From: Pseudomonas tensinigenes
GTDB taxonomy: Bacteria > Pseudomonadota > Gammaproteobacteria > Pseudomonadales > Pseudomonadaceae
DNA length: 64,000 nucleotides
Assembly: GCF_014268445.2 (NCBI RefSeq)
Contig: NZ_CP077089.1
Span: 2,535,501-2,599,500, forward strand
Direction of reading: 5' to 3'
Positions 44,134-52,605 of the stretch are shown piece after piece (the first letter of the stretch is position 1; each line of letters opens with the position of its first letter). The notes beneath the pieces were generated by a model. That model was not told the origin of the DNA and ran no database searches. It saw only the letters and a program-made list of their open reading frames with translations. The position numbers and the translations under genes are program-made.

Positions 44134-44493
44134 ATGTTCAAAGTCACGCCCAACCCGCCAGACATCGACCCCACGTCCCCCTACGAATCCATCGATTCCC
44201 GAAAACTCCACGAAGCCGCCGACCGCGCCCTCGACCATTACCTCCTTCCACCCGGCTCCACGCCACCCCCACGCAGAACCCGTGGCATGTACGCCGTAAC
44301 CGCTGACACCAAAAACGAAGAACTGCTGACCGATGCCAGCGAAACACTCGCCTCGGCCAAAACCATCGCCCAGGACGTCGCTCACCTGTTGCCCGCGCCG
44401 CAGCGCCGGGCGTTGTTGGGGATTGCGCAGTTGATCATGCTCGGTGAGCTGGCAGTGAATCGGGTGCTGGATAACCTCGAACCACCGGCCTAA
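44134..44493 (+). CDS. Small conserved Pseudomonas protein (DUF6124/DUF3077-like), tandem copy 2
   Basis: A 119-residue protein identical in sequence to that at 43276. The DNA is identical apart from at most a silent change near the end (CTCGAACC versus CTCGAGCC). Its leader contains a different C4-type RNA, so the two identical proteins may be regulated separately. The strong identity implies a recent duplication or continuing gene conversion. Confidence 0.85.
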   Translation: MFKVTPNPPDIDPTSPYESIDSRKLHEAADRALDHYLLPPGSTPPPRRTRGMYAVTADTKNEELLTDASETLASAKTIAQDVAHLLPAPQRRALLGIAQLIMLGELAVNRVLDNLEPPA

Positions 44494-44503
44494 GCACACC
44501 CCC

Positions 44504-44592
44504 TGTGGGAGCGAGCCTGCTCGCGAAAGCGGTGTGTCATTCAACTCATTCTTCACTGACCCGACGCCTTCGCGAGCAAGCTCGCTCCCACA
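44504..44592. repeat. REP pair 3 closing the tandem duplication
   Basis: TGTGGGAGCGAGCCTGCTCG at 44504 and the complementary arm ending at 44592 (one base changed, GAGCAAGC). Third boundary of the duplicated array. Confidence 0.9.
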
Positions 44593-44707
44593 GGGGGCTG
44601 CGGTGTTCCAAGAATTTTGGAATGCAGCAGAACTGAGCACATCTATCCAATTTCCTCCCGACCATCATTGGCATGATTTCAGCCAATGACATTTCAAGGG
44701 TCGGGTC

Positions 44708-45121
44708 ATGAATGCCTCAACAGATGAACAGGCACGCGACATCGGTTTGCTGTTCCTGCGGGTCAGCGGCGGGTTGTTTTTGTTGTGGGTGCACGGCTTG
44801 CCCAAACTGCTCGACTTCACCGCGCAACTGCAACTGATCGAAGACCCGTTCCACCTCGGTTCTCACCTCACCTTGATTCTGGCGATCTTCGCCGAAGTCC
44901 TCTGTCCGCTACTGATCGTCGCCGGGTTACTGGCGCGATTGGCCTGCGTGCCTATTCTCTTTGTGCTGCTGGTGGCGTTGCTGGTCGTGCATCCGCAATG
45001 GAGTGTGGCCGAGGGGCAGTTCGGCTGGTTGCTGCTGATCCTGTTTACCACTGTGTTGATCGCCGGGCCGGGACGGCTGGCGATTTCTGTTCGTTTGCCC
45101 GGAGTGTTGCGTTATGCCTGA
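44708..45121 (+). CDS. DoxX-family membrane protein
   Basis: A 137-residue inner-membrane protein with four hydrophobic helices (about 15-35, 55-80, 85-100 and 105-125). The N-terminal DIGLLFLRVSGGLFLLWVHGLPKL matches DoxX. Members are redox-linked or of unknown role. Its stop overlaps the start of the next gene by eight bases, so the two are coupled. Confidence 0.88.
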   Translation: MNASTDEQARDIGLLFLRVSGGLFLLWVHGLPKLLDFTAQLQLIEDPFHLGSHLTLILAIFAEVLCPLLIVAGLLARLACVPILFVLLVALLVVHPQWSVAEGQFGWLLLILFTTVLIAGPGRLAISVRLPGVLRYA

Positions 45122-45740
45122 AGTCCTCAATCCACAGTCACCGGGGGCCGATGAGACGGTCACATTGATCATCAAGCACCGGGTCAAGGCCGGTTTCGAG
45201 TCGGCATATGAAGCCTGGCTGCGCAATATCGTCCGTGTAGCGGGGCAGCGCGAGGGCCATCTGGGCGTTGATGTGGTACGCGGCAAGCGCGGCCGACTCG
45301 ACTTCTACACCTGCGTACTGCGCTTCAGCAGCACCGAAGCGATGCAAGGCTGGCTGGAGTCGCCTCAGCGTCAGGCGCTGGTCGCCGAAGCCGCGCCAAT
45401 GCTGGCTGACGGCGATCAGACGGAAGTCGCGCCGATCAAGGAATTCTGGTTTACGCCGCTTTCCGATGCCGCTTCGCCGCCGCCGCGCTGGAAGCAAGCG
45501 GTGATCACGCTGCTGGTGATTCTGCCGCACACCTTGCTCGTGCCGCTGATCTGGGGGCCGCTGCTGGCGCTGCATCCGCTTCTTTCCAACTACGTAGTCG
45601 CCACGTTCCTGATCACCCTGACCATCGTTCTGTCGGTGGTGTACGTGGTGATGCCGCCCGTCACCCGTTTGTTTACGCCGTGGCTCGAAGCCAGCCAGGC
45701 CCATGAACACCTCGATTCCCAAGAGACCTCGCCACGCTGA
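45114..45740 (+). CDS. Antibiotic-biosynthesis-monooxygenase-like domain fused to membrane helices
   Basis: A 208-residue protein. The N-terminal half (about 10-105) is an ABM-type dimeric alpha-beta barrel (ETVTLIIKHRVKAGFESAYEAWLRNI, RFSSTEAMQGWLESPQRQALV). The C-terminal part has two hydrophobic segments (about 125-150 and 160-180), followed by a polar tail. The gene overlaps doxX. The fused membrane ABM form is known in proteobacteria without assigned substrate. It leads into a group with an amidohydrolase and a YcaC-like hydrolase. Confidence 0.85.
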   Translation: MPEVLNPQSPGADETVTLIIKHRVKAGFESAYEAWLRNIVRVAGQREGHLGVDVVRGKRGRLDFYTCVLRFSSTEAMQGWLESPQRQALVAEAAPMLADGDQTEVAPIKEFWFTPLSDAASPPPRWKQAVITLLVILPHTLLVPLIWGPLLALHPLLSNYVVATFLITLTIVLSVVYVVMPPVTRLFTPWLEASQAHEHLDSQETSPR

Positions 45741-45783
45741 GCGCGCGGGGTTTGCTCCTTTTCACTTTGCTTGAGGAACTGCG

Positions 45784-47622
45784 ATGAGCGCCGATCTGAT
45801 TTTATTCAATGGCCAGTTTCATACCGTAGACCGCACCAAACCACTGGCCAGCGCCGTGGCCATCACCGACGGCCGCTTCGTCGTCGTTGGCAACGACAAC
45901 CAGGCCATGGCCCTGCGCGGGCCGAACACGCAAGTGGTCGATATGCACGGTCGCTGCGTTATTCCGGGTCTCAACGACTCGCACTTGCACTTGATCCGTG
46001 GCGGTTTGAACTACAACCTCGAACTGCGCTGGGAAGGCGTGCCGTCGCTGGCCGACGCGCTGCGCATGCTCAAGGATCAGGCCGACCGCACGCCGACCCC
46101 GCAATGGGTGCGCGTGGTCGGTGGCTGGAACGAATTCCAGTTCGCCGAAAAACGCATGCCGACCCTCGAAGAAATCAACCAGGCCGCGCCGGACACCCCG
46201 GTGTTCATCCTGCACCTGTATGACCGCGCGCTGCTCAACCGCGCCGCGCTGCGCGTCGCCGGTTACACCCGCGACACGCCGAACCCGCCGGGTGGCGAGA
46301 TCGTCCGTGACAGCAACGGCAACCCGACCGGCATGCTGGTTGCGCGACCGAACGCGATGATTCTCTACTCAACGCTGGCCAAGGGGCCGAAGCTGCCGCT
46401 GGAATATCAGGTCAACTCGACCCGCCAGTTCATGCGCGAACTCAATCGCCTCGGCCTGACCAGCGCGATCGATGCCGGCGGTGGTTTCCAGAATTACCCG
46501 GACGATTATCAGGTGATCGAGCAACTGGCCAAAGACGACCAGTTGACCGTGCGCATCGCCTACAACCTGTTCACCCAGAAGCCGAAAGAAGAGCTGAGCG
46601 ATTTCCAGAACTGGACCGGCAGCGTCAAGTTGCATCAGGGCGACGACTTCCTGCGTCACAACGGCGCCGGCGAAATGCTGGTGTTTTCGGCGGCGGACTT
46701 TGAAGACTTCCTCGAACCGCGCCCCGATCTGCCGCAAACCATGGAAGAAGAGCTGGAGCCGGTGGTGCGCCACTTGGTCGAGCAGCGCTGGCCGTTCCGT
46801 TTGCACGCGACTTACAACGAATCGATCAGCCGCATGCTCGACGTGTTCGAGAAGGTCAATCGTGACATTCCGTTCAACGGACTGCCGTGGTTCTTCGACC
46901 ACGCCGAAACCATCACCCCGCAGAACATCGAACGTGTGAAGGCGTTGGGCGGCGGCATCGCGATTCAGGATCGCATGGCGTTCCAGGGTGAATACTTTGT
47001 CGACCGCTACGGCAAGCAAGCCGCCGAAGCGACGCCACCGATCAAACGCATGCTCGCCGAAGGCGTACCGGTCGGCGCCGGCACTGATGCCACGCGGGTT
47101 TCCAGCTACAACCCGTGGACCTCGCTGTACTGGATGGTCAGCGGTCGCACCGTCGGCGGTCTGGCCTTGTACGAAGAAGGTCTGCCGCGCACCACCGCAC
47201 TGGAACTGTTCACTCATGGCAGCGCCTGGTTCTCCTCGGAGCAGGGCAAGAAGGGCCAGATCAAGGTCGGGCAACTGGCGGATCTGGCGGCGCTGAGCGC
47301 GGACTTCTTCCATGTCGAAGAAGAAGCGATCAAGTGGATCGAGTCGGTGCTGACCGTGGTCGGCGGCAAGATTGTTTATGCCGCTGGCGACTTCGAAGAC
47401 CTCGGCCCGCGTTCGATTCCAGTACTGCCGGACTGGTCGCCGGTGGTCAAAGTCCCGGGCCACTGGCGACCGAATTCGCCGTTGCAGGCGCAGGTGCACC
47501 AGTGCAGCGGGCCGTGCGCGGTGCACACCCACAGCCATGAAAAGGCGCGGATGTCGAACGCGCCGGTCAGCGACTTTGCCGGTTTCTGGGGCGCGTTTGG
47601 CTGTTCCTGCTTCGCCTTCTGA
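45784..47622 (+). CDS. Amidohydrolase, YtcJ-like metal-dependent hydrolase
   Basis: A 612-residue protein of the amidohydrolase family 3 type. The N-terminal beta-sandwich begins ADLILFNGQFHTVD and is followed by metal-site segments VIPGLNDSHLHLIRGG (HxH, near 60-75). Later His and Asp residues lie in LHATYNES, FFDHAETI and VGAGTDATRVSSYNPW. It carries a Cys-rich tail (CSGPCAVHTHSHE and FGCSCFAF) not typical of the family. No signal peptide. Followed closely by a YcaC-like hydrolase, so the two may act on one nitrogen-containing compound. Confidence 0.88.
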   Translation: MSADLILFNGQFHTVDRTKPLASAVAITDGRFVVVGNDNQAMALRGPNTQVVDMHGRCVIPGLNDSHLHLIRGGLNYNLELRWEGVPSLADALRMLKDQADRTPTPQWVRVVGGWNEFQFAEKRMPTLEEINQAAPDTPVFILHLYDRALLNRAALRVAGYTRDTPNPPGGEIVRDSNGNPTGMLVARPNAMILYSTLAKGPKLPLEYQVNSTRQFMRELNRLGLTSAIDAGGGFQNYPDDYQVIEQLAKDDQLTVRIAYNLFTQKPKEELSDFQNWTGSVKLHQGDDFLRHNGAGEMLVFSAADFEDFLEPRPDLPQTMEEELEPVVRHLVEQRWPFRLHATYNESISRMLDVFEKVNRDIPFNGLPWFFDHAETITPQNIERVKALGGGIAIQDRMAFQGEYFVDRYGKQAAEATPPIKRMLAEGVPVGAGTDATRVSSYNPWTSLYWMVSGRTVGGLALYEEGLPRTTALELFTHGSAWFSSEQGKKGQIKVGQLADLAALSADFFHVEEEAIKWIESVLTVVGGKIVYAAGDFEDLGPRSIPVLPDWSPVVKVPGHWRPNSPLQAQVHQCSGPCAVHTHSHEKARMSNAPVSDFAGFWGAFGCSCFAF

Positions 47623-47692
47623 TTTCCCCTAAAGCGTCGGCCATCCGGTCGGCGCTCAACGCTTCATCCATCCGTCCATCAGGAGTTTTCCC

Positions 47693-48316
47693 ATGAGCGT
47701 TCCTTACACACGTCTGAACAAAGATGATGCGGTCGTACTGCTGGTCGATCACCAGACCGGCCTGATCTCGCTGGTCCAGGATTTCACCCCGAACGAATTC
47801 AAGAACAACGTGCTGGCGCTGGGCGATATCGCCAAGTTCTTCAAGCTGCCGACCATCCTGACCACCAGTTTCGACGCAGGTCCAAACGGCCCGATCGTGC
47901 CTGAGCTGCGCGAGCAGTTCCCGGATGCGCCGTTTATTCAGCGCCCGGGGCAGATCAATGCCTGGGATAACGAAGACTTCGTCAAAGCGATCAAGGCCAC
48001 CGGTCGCAAGCAACTGATCATCGCCGGTGTGGTGACTGACGTTTGCGTGGCGTTCCCGACCTTGTCGGCTATTGCTGAAGGTTATGAAGTGTTTGTGGTG
48101 ACTGACTCGTCGGGCACCTTCAACACCACCGTGCAGCAGGCGGCGTGGGCGCGGATGTCAGCGGCGGGTGCTCACCTGCTGAACTGGTTCTCGGTGGCGT
48201 GTGAGCTGCAGGGCGACTGGCGCAATGACATGGAAGGGTTGGCGCATTTGCTGTCGGAGCGTCTGCCTAACTACCGCAACCTGATCAACAGCTATACCAA
48301 GTTCACTGCCAAGTAA
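47693..48316 (+). CDS. Isochorismatase-fold cysteine hydrolase, YcaC type
   Basis: A 207-residue protein. The catalytic set of the fold is visible: Asp in VVLLVDHQTGLIS near 18-22, and Cys in IIAGVVTDVCVAFP near 115-120, with a Lys or Arg between. Matches YcaC, an octameric hydrolase of uncertain substrate. ATG 47693 follows CAGGAG. Directly downstream of the amidohydrolase on the same strand. Confidence 0.9.
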   Translation: MSVPYTRLNKDDAVVLLVDHQTGLISLVQDFTPNEFKNNVLALGDIAKFFKLPTILTTSFDAGPNGPIVPELREQFPDAPFIQRPGQINAWDNEDFVKAIKATGRKQLIIAGVVTDVCVAFPTLSAIAEGYEVFVVTDSSGTFNTTVQQAAWARMSAAGAHLLNWFSVACELQGDWRNDMEGLAHLLSERLPNYRNLINSYTKFTAK

Positions 48317-48339
48317 TTCGGTGTGAGTTGGAAAAGCCC

Positions 48340-48615
48340 CTCACCCTAACCCTCTCCCGGAGGGAGAGGGGACTGACCGAGGGGCTCTTTCGAGGTACGC
48401 CGACGTGCGATACCGAGCCGAACTTCAGTTTTGAACAGCTTGAAGATTGGCTCCCTTTCCCTTCGAGGTTTTGGGGAGAGGGGACTGACCGAGGGGTTCT
48501 TTCGGGATACACCGACGTGCGATACCGAGCCGAACTCAGGTCTTGAAAATCCCGGAGATCGGCTCCCTTTCCCCCTCGCCCCCTTGGGGGAGAGGGCTGG
48601 GGTGAGGGGGAGGCT
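48340..48615. repeat. Intergenic repeat array with two 112-base-spaced direct repeats
   Basis: The 320-base gap 48317-48636 contains no gene. A unit starting GGAGAGGGGACTGACCGAGG at 48363 recurs at 48475, with about 60 bases nearly identical (up to CGATACCGAGCCGAACT). The ends carry TCACCCTAACCCTCTCCC (48340) and its inverse (AGAGGGCTGGGGTGAGGGGG at 48591), a common Pseudomonas intergenic hairpin family. Confidence 0.85.
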
Positions 48616-48636
48616 TTTGATCTTGATCCTGCCGCT

Positions 48637-50064
48637 TCAACGCTTCTGCAACCACCCCAAAAACCCACCTTTCCTCACCGCCACCGGTTTGCCCATCAAC
48701 GCGAGGCGACTGTTCTGCTGACGCACCGCCTGCAACTTGTTCAACGCCCGACCCACCTCCGTGCGCTGTTCCATGCACTGACGAGTCAGGCTCTTGTCGA
48801 GCCGATAAATGATGCTCGAGGTCAACGCCGTGAACGTCGCCTGCGACGGTGTATCGGCCAGAATGCTCTGCTCACCCATGACCTCACTCGGCCCCATGCG
48901 CCCGGCCTCGACCTTGCTGTCGCCGTCCGGCACAGTCGCACTGACCACCCCGGTGGCAATCACAAACAGACTGTCCGGCACTTCATCCAGATCCAGCACC
49001 ACTTGGCCCGCCGCATATTGCTGCGCAACCATCGATTCGGCGAGGCGATCACGTTCTTCGCTGCTCAGCGAGCGGAAGATTTTCACCTCATCGAGCAACG
49101 CACGGGCGCGGGTCGACGGTTCGATCACGCCGTCGGGATGGCGCGAAATGCCTGCTGCTTCGAGATGCCGGTGGGCGAGGTCGAACAGTTGATTGCGTAC
49201 TTCGCTTTTCTTGCCGAGCTCGGCGATGAACCCGCTGGCGACGTATTCCGACATGGTTTCGCCGGCCTCTTTCAGCACGGCTTTCGGCGCTGGCGTCAGC
49301 AACAGAGAGCTGCTGCCCTGCAGGGTGCGATCAAGTGCATCCAGTACCCGGCGCGGGCGGATGTGATTCGGCACCTGAATGCTGATCGACACGCCGTGCA
49401 TGTTGTTCGGACGGCTGAGGTTGACGATCTTCGCCTTGGCCGCCACCGAGTTCGGCACCACGGCCATGGTTCCGGCGCTGGTCAGCAGGTGCGTGGCGCG
49501 CCAGTCGATGTCGAAGACCTTGCCTTCGACGCCGTCGATCACCACAAAATCATCCACCTGATACGGCTTGGTGGTGTTGAGCACGATCCCGGAAAACACA
49601 TCGGCCAGGGTGCTTTGCAACGCCAGACCGACAACGATCGCCACCACGCCGGAGGTTGCCAGCAGACCTTTCACCGGCAATTCCAACACATAACCGGCTG
49701 CGGCGACGGTGGCGACCAGAAACACCAAGGCGCCGATCACGTCCTGCAGCAGGCGACCGCTGTGGCCGATGCGACGCATCAACGCCAGGCCGATGACTTC
49801 GGTCAGCACCCGCGCGGCGTACAGCCACCAGAGAATGCCCAACGCCGTCGCACCCAATTGCGCCACGCGGTCATCGGTAAATTGCGGTGCCTGCAACGGA
49901 CTGACGCCGGCGTTGATCACCAGCGCCGTGAACGCCAGAAACAGCACCAGGCGCACACCGACTCTCGGAGCGCGATGGGTGAAGGGCGAGAAGTGCCAGA
50001 GCACGGCGTCGAGCAGCAGCAGGGCGGCGCTCCAGGACAGCAGGTGAGTGTAGAAAAGGGTCAT
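48637..50064 (-). CDS. MscS-family mechanosensitive channel with C-terminal cyclic-nucleotide-binding domain
   Basis: A 475-residue inner-membrane protein. Five hydrophobic segments occupy about 1-190. The MscS pore and beta domain follow with GVVAIVVGLALQSTLADVFSGIVLNTTKPYQVDDFVVI (about 150-187) and a cytoplasmic region to about 300. The C-terminal domain (about 330-460) is a cNMP-binding fold: SLSSEERDRLAESMVAQQYAAGQVVL and MGPSEVMGEQSILAD. This fusion is known in Pseudomonas and other bacteria and suggests gating by a nucleotide as well as tension. The ligand pocket lacks an obvious RxA motif, so binding is uncertain. Confidence 0.92.
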   Translation of the reverse strand: MTLFYTHLLSWSAALLLLDAVLWHFSPFTHRAPRVGVRLVLFLAFTALVINAGVSPLQAPQFTDDRVAQLGATALGILWWLYAARVLTEVIGLALMRRIGHSGRLLQDVIGALVFLVATVAAAGYVLELPVKGLLATSGVVAIVVGLALQSTLADVFSGIVLNTTKPYQVDDFVVIDGVEGKVFDIDWRATHLLTSAGTMAVVPNSVAAKAKIVNLSRPNNMHGVSISIQVPNHIRPRRVLDALDRTLQGSSSLLLTPAPKAVLKEAGETMSEYVASGFIAELGKKSEVRNQLFDLAHRHLEAAGISRHPDGVIEPSTRARALLDEVKIFRSLSSEERDRLAESMVAQQYAAGQVVLDLDEVPDSLFVIATGVVSATVPDGDSKVEAGRMGPSEVMGEQSILADTPSQATFTALTSSIIYRLDKSLTRQCMEQRTEVGRALNKLQAVRQQNSRLALMGKPVAVRKGGFLGWLQKR

Positions 50065-50093
50065 GACCGAAGCTCCGCAGTGTCTGCCAATAA

Positions 50094-50170
50094 AAAGATC
50101 GCAGCCTGCGGCAGCTCCTACAGGAGAACGTATTCCAATGTAGGAGCTGCCGAAGGCTGCGATCTTTTGC
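50094..50170. repeat. Inverted repeat (GTAGGAGCTGCCGAAGGCTG family)
   Basis: AAAAGATCGCAGCCTGCGGC at 50094 pairs with the arm from TGTAGGAGCTGCCGAAGGCT at 50139. Same family as at 164-264 and 51225-51327. Confidence 0.9.
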
Positions 50171-50172
50171 CG

Positions 50173-51192
50173 TTATGGATTCAGATGAGTCTTCAGCTCT
50201 GCCGCCGCCTGACGCACGGCCGCTTTCACCTCAGGAATCTGACTCAGCGGATTGAGCAGGCCAAAGTCATGAATCATCCCGTTGTAACGTACCGAGGTCA
50301 CCGCCACACCGGCCGCATCAAGGTGCCGCGCATAACCTTCGCCTTCGTCGCGCAGCACGTCGAATTCGGCGGTCTGCACCAGTGCGGCGGGCAGGCCTTT
50401 GAGCTGTTCTGCGCTGGCATTCAGCGGCGAGGCGTGGATCTGCGCACGTTCGGCCGGGTTGGTGGTGTAGTTGTCCCAGAACCACTGCATCATGCCTTTG
50501 GTGAGGAAGTGGCCCTCGGCGAATTGCTGATAAGAACCGTCGTCGAATTGCGCGTTGGTCACTGGCCACATCAACAGCTGGAAGCGCAGCGCCGGGGCTT
50601 TCTGTTCCTTGGCCATCAACGCCACGACTGCCGCCATGTTGCCGCCGACGCTGTTGCCCGCCACCGCCAGGCGCTTGCCGTCGACACCGATATCTTTGCC
50701 GTGCTCGGCCACCCATTTCGTCGCCGCGTAGGCCTGGTTGATTGCGGTCGGGTACTGCGCTTCCGGCGACGGCGTGTAATCGACGTACACCGCAACCGCG
50801 CCAGAGCCCACCACCAAGTCACGAATCAAGCGTTGGTGCGTCGGGAAATCACCGAGCACCCAGCCGCCACCGTGGAAGAACATGAACACCGGCAACTCGC
50901 CTTTGACCTTGGCCGGACGCACCACTTTCAAGTTGAGGGTCTGGCCGTCGACCTTGATCGCCTTATCGCTGACTTCAACGCCCGACAGATCCACTTTCAC
51001 CGAAGCCTGCGCACCGGTCAGTACTGCACGGGCGTCTTTCGGGCTCAGTTGCTCAAGGGGTTTGCCACCGCCGGCGGCGAGGGCGTTGAGGAAGGCCTGG
51101 GTGTTGTGCTCGACGCCGCTGCTTTCAGCGGCGAAGGCGTTACCGATGGAAAGAGCGAGGAGGGAAGCGGTGAGGGTTTTCTTGATGTTCAT
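50173..51192 (-). CDS. Exported alpha/beta hydrolase (HSL/carboxylesterase type)
   Basis: A 339-residue protein starting MNIKKTLTASLLALSIGNAFA, a signal peptide. The oxyanion motif FFHGGGWVLGD (HGGG) is near 104-112 and the nucleophile GNSVGG near 178-183. Late Asp in TAEFDVLRDEGE near 286 and His in YNGMIHDFG near 313 complete the triad. HSL-type esterase; likely periplasmic or secreted. ATG 51192 has GGAAT upstream. Flanked by repeats of one family on both sides. Confidence 0.92.
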   Translation of the reverse strand: MNIKKTLTASLLALSIGNAFAAESSGVEHNTQAFLNALAAGGGKPLEQLSPKDARAVLTGAQASVKVDLSGVEVSDKAIKVDGQTLNLKVVRPAKVKGELPVFMFFHGGGWVLGDFPTHQRLIRDLVVGSGAVAVYVDYTPSPEAQYPTAINQAYAATKWVAEHGKDIGVDGKRLAVAGNSVGGNMAAVVALMAKEQKAPALRFQLLMWPVTNAQFDDGSYQQFAEGHFLTKGMMQWFWDNYTTNPAERAQIHASPLNASAEQLKGLPAALVQTAEFDVLRDEGEGYARHLDAAGVAVTSVRYNGMIHDFGLLNPLSQIPEVKAAVRQAAAELKTHLNP

Positions 51193-51224
51193 GTTCAATT
51201 CCATTTTTGAGTGTTTATACGTTC

Positions 51225-51327
51225 GTGTAGGAGCTGCCGAAGGCTGCGATCTTTTGCTGTTTTTGCCTTTTTCCAGCATCACCGCAGATCAAGATCAAAA
51301 GATCGCAGCCTGCGGCAGCTCCTACCT
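51225..51327. repeat. Inverted repeat (GTAGGAGCTGCCGAAGGCTG family)
   Basis: GTGTAGGAGCTGCCGAAGGC at 51225 pairs with the arm ending at 51327 (GATCGCAGCCTGCGGCAGCT from 51301). Lies between the hydrolase and the divergent LysR gene. Confidence 0.9.
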
Positions 51328-51424
51328 GTTCAGGGTTGTTTTCAAACCGTGAGCACAGATTAATGAGCTGCCGAAAAGTGAAAAAGCGGCTATAAAGCGT
51401 TTAACTGTCCACCAGAGAGTGACA

Positions 51425-52324
51425 ATGAACCCGTTCGAAGACATGCGTATTTTTTGCCAGGTCATGGACTCTGGCAGCTTCACCTCAGCGGCCGATCAAT
51501 TGGGCCTGTCCAAGCAGTTCGTCAGCCGACGCTTGATGCAACTGGAAGAGCGTCTTGGCGTGCGGTTGTTGAATCGCTCCACCCGGCGTCTGGACGTGAC
51601 ACCGCTGGGGCAGAGTTATTACGAGTCGGCGTTGCGCCTGCTCGGTGAAGTCGAACAGGTGGAGCAGGGCATCGCCGGGCAGACCGCCGAGCCACGCGGG
51701 ACGATTCGCCTTAGTGCGCCGTTGTCGTTTGCCGTGGCGCATTTGGGCTGTTTACTGCCGCTGTTCTTGCAGCGTTATCGCGAGGTCACGGTTGAGGTGG
51801 ACTTGAGTGATCGGCCGGTGGATTTGCTCGGTGAGGGTTACGATCTGGCGCTGCGCATTGGCGTACTCGAAGACTCGACGCTGATTGCCCGGCGTATCGC
51901 GTCGATCGAGCGGGTGTATTGCGCCAGCCCGGCGTACCTCGCCGAGCGCGGCACGCCGCTGGAACCGGAAGATCTGCACAGCCATGACTGTTTGCCGTAC
52001 GGGCATAGTCGTTCGGTGCAGTGGCGCTTCAACGCGGGGCAGGGCAAGCCTGTGTTGGTCAATGTCACCGGGCGCATGCGCGTGAACAACGGCGAGTTGC
52101 TCAGGGATGCGGCGGTGCAGGGGATGGGCATTACTTATCTGCCGACGTTCATCGTTGGCGCGGCGCTGAAGGATGGCCGGCTGGTGCCGGTGCTGGATGA
52201 TTTGCGCCCGGAACCGCTGACGTTGTCGGCGGTGTATCCGCAGCATCGCCAGGCTTCAAGGCCGGTGCAGGCGCTGGTCGAATTTTTGCGCGAACGCCTG
52301 AACGAGAGCCACGTCGCCCTCTGA
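51425..52324 (+). CDS. LysR-family transcriptional regulator
   Basis: A 299-residue LTTR. N-terminal winged helix MDSGSFTSAADQLGLSKQFVSRRLMQLEERLGVRLLNRSTR (about 14-54), of the group close to AaeR/DmlR-type regulators. ATG 51425 is preferred to GTG 51419 because GAGAG lies at the right distance. Divergent from the exported hydrolase, its probable target. Confidence 0.92.
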   Translation: MNPFEDMRIFCQVMDSGSFTSAADQLGLSKQFVSRRLMQLEERLGVRLLNRSTRRLDVTPLGQSYYESALRLLGEVEQVEQGIAGQTAEPRGTIRLSAPLSFAVAHLGCLLPLFLQRYREVTVEVDLSDRPVDLLGEGYDLALRIGVLEDSTLIARRIASIERVYCASPAYLAERGTPLEPEDLHSHDCLPYGHSRSVQWRFNAGQGKPVLVNVTGRMRVNNGELLRDAAVQGMGITYLPTFIVGAALKDGRLVPVLDDLRPEPLTLSAVYPQHRQASRPVQALVEFLRERLNESHVAL

Positions 52325-52359
52325 GCCTTACAGTAGATTTTCAATCCCTGCAAAACCCT

Positions 52360-52448
52360 TGTGGGAGCGAGCCTGCTCGCGAAAGCGGTGTGTCAGTCAA
52401 AACAATATTGGCTGACACACAGCCTTCGCGAGCAGGCTCGCTCCCACA
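52360..52448. repeat. REP pair
   Basis: TGTGGGAGCGAGCCTGCTCG at 52360 and the inverse arm ending at 52448; an inner inverted repeat TGTGTCAG...CTGACACA lies between. The gap 52325-52605 contains only this and the next REP pair. Confidence 0.92.
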
Positions 52449-52492
52449 GTTGATGGTAGTTTTCTGCTGATTGTTTGCACACCACAAAACCC

Positions 52493-52581
52493 TGTGGGAG
52501 CTGGCTTGCCAGCGATGGCGGTGTGTCAGGCAATACAGCGTTGCCTGATCGGGCCTCATCGCTGGCAAGCCAGCTCCCACA
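52493..52581. repeat. REP pair, variant type
   Basis: TGTGGGAGCTGGCTTGCCAG at 52493 and CTGGCAAGCCAGCTCCCACA ending near 52581. The core differs from the neighbouring REP (GCTGGCTTGCCAGC in place of GCGAGCCTGCTCGC), so two REP subfamilies lie side by side. Confidence 0.9.
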
Positions 52582-52605
52582 AGGGTTGCGGTGTTTCAGG
52601 ATGGA

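Noticed and set aside
42797..44592. CRISPR array
   Set aside because: Repeats are palindromic REPs with two long gene-bearing units, not short regular repeats with unique spacers. No cas genes are present in the window.
49003..51210. A 735-residue plus-strand frame
   Set aside because: It runs antisense to the MscS channel and the hydrolase and through the intergenic repeats; both minus-strand genes have clear motifs.
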